Positions 63,017 to 64,000 of a stretch of DNA of 64,000 bases are shown piece by piece. Source of the stretch: Pseudaeromonas sp963677375. Lineage in GTDB: Bacteria; Pseudomonadota; Gammaproteobacteria; Enterobacterales; Aeromonadaceae. The notes beneath the pieces are model-generated. The model was not told where the DNA came from and did not search any database. It worked only from the letters and a program-made list of their open reading frames with translations. Numbering within the stretch: position 1 is the first letter of the stretch; every line of letters begins with the position of its first letter. The stretch covers positions 1 to 64,000 of the forward strand of contig CAXXIF010000016.1 in the NCBI GenBank assembly GCA_963677375.2. The letters run 5' to 3'. A program made the translations under genes and the position numbers.

Positions 63017-64000
63017 CTAATCAGAGACGTCATGGTTGAGTTGGTGTAACAGTTGGGCCGCTAACTGGAAATTTAGCGCCTCGATGGCGGCAATCAAGGT
63101 ATTGAGCTGAGCCAGTTCACAGCGTTGGGCCAATGAAACCCGCAGCGCATCAAATTGATCGAGAGCGGCGATATTATTTTCTTGAAGTAAATTTTCTAGA
63201 GTGAGCATTTGTTCGTTAAATTCGTGTTCATTCAGGGGGGCTATATGGTCGTTCTTCCCCTCTTGCCGGGCCAACCAGAAAGCGATGGCATTGTGTAGTT
63301 CATCCAGGGATTCAAAGAGTTCAGGGAGTAACATGACCAGCTCTGCCGAGCGTTTCTCGCGGATCGCCAACTCAACCTGTCTGGCCTGATTGGCCAGGCG
63401 AGCCGAACCAAATGTGCCGGCATGACCCTTCAATGTATGCACCAAGCGTGCGGCGGCGGTGAGATCCTGATCGGCCAAGTAGTGGTCCAGTTGCTCATGA
63501 AATTGCCGGGTTTCGCTCTGAAACTGCATCAACAATTGGGCAATTAACGAGTCATCGTCACCAAACGTCTGACGCAGCGGCATTAAATTCAAGGCTTGTT
63601 CCGCTGTCTGCAGTGCGGTCGTGGCTAGCAGGGGATCGATCAGTTCAAGTTTCAGATGGCGTTTGATACAGGACAGCATCTGGATGACATCCACGGGTTT
63701 GGCGATAATGTCATTCATACCACTCTGGCGGCATTGTTCCTGCTCACTGTGCATGACGCCTGCGGTCATGGCCAGAATAGGGATCTGGATTCCAAGCTCC
63801 TGCCGCAAGATCCGAGTTGCCGTATAGCCATCCATGACCGGCATCTGGACATCCATTAAAATAATCGAAAAAACATTGGGTTGCTGCATACGGGTGATAG
63901 CTTCCTGACCATTATTCACCACTTCGACACTCGCCCCTTCCTGTTCCAGAATCCGACAGGCGACCATTTGATTGATTTCGTTATCTTCCACTAACAGTAC
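63017..64000 (-). CDS. Hybrid sensor histidine kinase, C-terminal REC and HPt domains (partial)
   Basis: The gene runs off the right edge; its visible part begins VLLVEDNEINQMVA, the start of a receiver domain. The receiver has the phosphoacceptor Asp in IILMDVQMPVMDG and the Lys in IIAKPVDV. An HPt domain follows with the phosphotransfer His in LVHTLKGHAGTFGS (about residue 189 of the visible part). An extra helical tail of about 90 residues follows the HPt domain. The kinase core should lie beyond the window. This is a phosphorelay signalling protein of the ArcB/BarA kind. Confidence 0.88.
   Translation of the reverse strand, partial: VLLVEDNEINQMVACRILEQEGASVEVVNNGQEAITRMQQPNVFSIILMDVQMPVMDGYTATRILRQELGIQIPILAMTAGVMHSEQEQCRQSGMNDIIAKPVDVIQMLSCIKRHLKLELIDPLLATTALQTAEQALNLMPLRQTFGDDDSLIAQLLMQFQSETRQFHEQLDHYLADQDLTAAARLVHTLKGHAGTFGSARLANQARQVELAIREKRSAELVMLLPELFESLDELHNAIAFWLARQEGKNDHIAPLNEHEFNEQMLTLENLLQENNIAALDQFDALRVSLAQRCELAQLNTLIAAIEALNFQLAAQLLHQLNHDVSD

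Overview
The window looks like a piece of a gammaproteobacterial chromosome, most likely from the Aeromonadaceae. The evidence is the metG/mrp–udk–dcd–asmA block, a PhnR-type regulator, arfA, mqo, a second Lon protease, a compact cobT-S-U-C-Q-O operon, and an intergenic repeat whose pattern I associate with Aeromonas-like genomes. The family assignment is an inference from gene content and order. Most of the DNA is moderately GC-rich housekeeping or metabolic sequence. One AT-richer accessory patch lies near 20–22 kb.

Layout. At 0–2.9 kb a lipoprotein of the histidine-phosphatase superfamily is split by an IS1595-family element, with readable terminal repeats and an 8-bp target duplication. 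At 2.9–9.2 kb is a phosphonate-type ABC import cluster: binding protein, alkaline-phosphatase-superfamily enzyme, two permeases, ATPase and HAD phosphatase, with a divergent PhnR-like GntR/UTRA regulator. At 9.3–14.6 kb are an EF-hand protein and an RND efflux pair whose promoter carries a 16-bp palindrome. At 14.8–19.6 kb are a GNAT acetyltransferase and an aaeXAB-like efflux operon (FUSC, DUF1656, HlyD) with a divergent LysR regulator. At 20.0–22.0 kb are three small genes (FRG domain, two-helix membrane protein, ABM monooxygenase-like) separated by attC-like, integron-cassette-style junctions, with no integrase in the window.

At 22.4–28.7 kb are hrpA, convergent mqo, and a VF530 DNA-binding protein. 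At 28.9–31.4 kb are DUF2845, a WbuC-type cupin, an unknown protein and a YcbL-like metallo-hydrolase. At 31.4–34.3 kb selD–selU are translationally coupled and followed by an SGNH hydrolase. At 34.4–38.4 kb are an OLD-family nuclease (YbjD-like) and glgX. At 38.5–43.0 kb are initiator tRNA-fMet, a Lon paralogue and a chemoreceptor. At 42.9–50.9 kb are acylphosphatase, a CHAD protein, metG, mrp, udk, dcd and asmA. At 50.9–57.6 kb are an Ap4A-phosphorylase-like protein, a second chemoreceptor, DUF2135, udp, DUF4124, arfA and a Nudix hydrolase. At 57.7–62.8 kb is the leftward cobTSUCQO operon for nucleotide-loop assembly of cobalamin, followed by the C-terminal end of a hybrid sensor kinase running off the window.

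How the genes work together. The phn-like cluster appears to import an organophosphorus compound and may also dephosphorylate it. selD makes selenophosphate, which selU uses for 2-selenouridine in tRNA. The six cob genes overlap or nearly abut and read as one translationally coupled unit. The most interesting non-standard signals are the cassette-like island at 20–22 kb, a 10-bp stem over the stop codon of arfA that fits the known non-stop regulation of that gene, a dispersed three-copy intergenic repeat, the hrpA reading frame running through a terminator-like hairpin, and matched palindromes around phnR.
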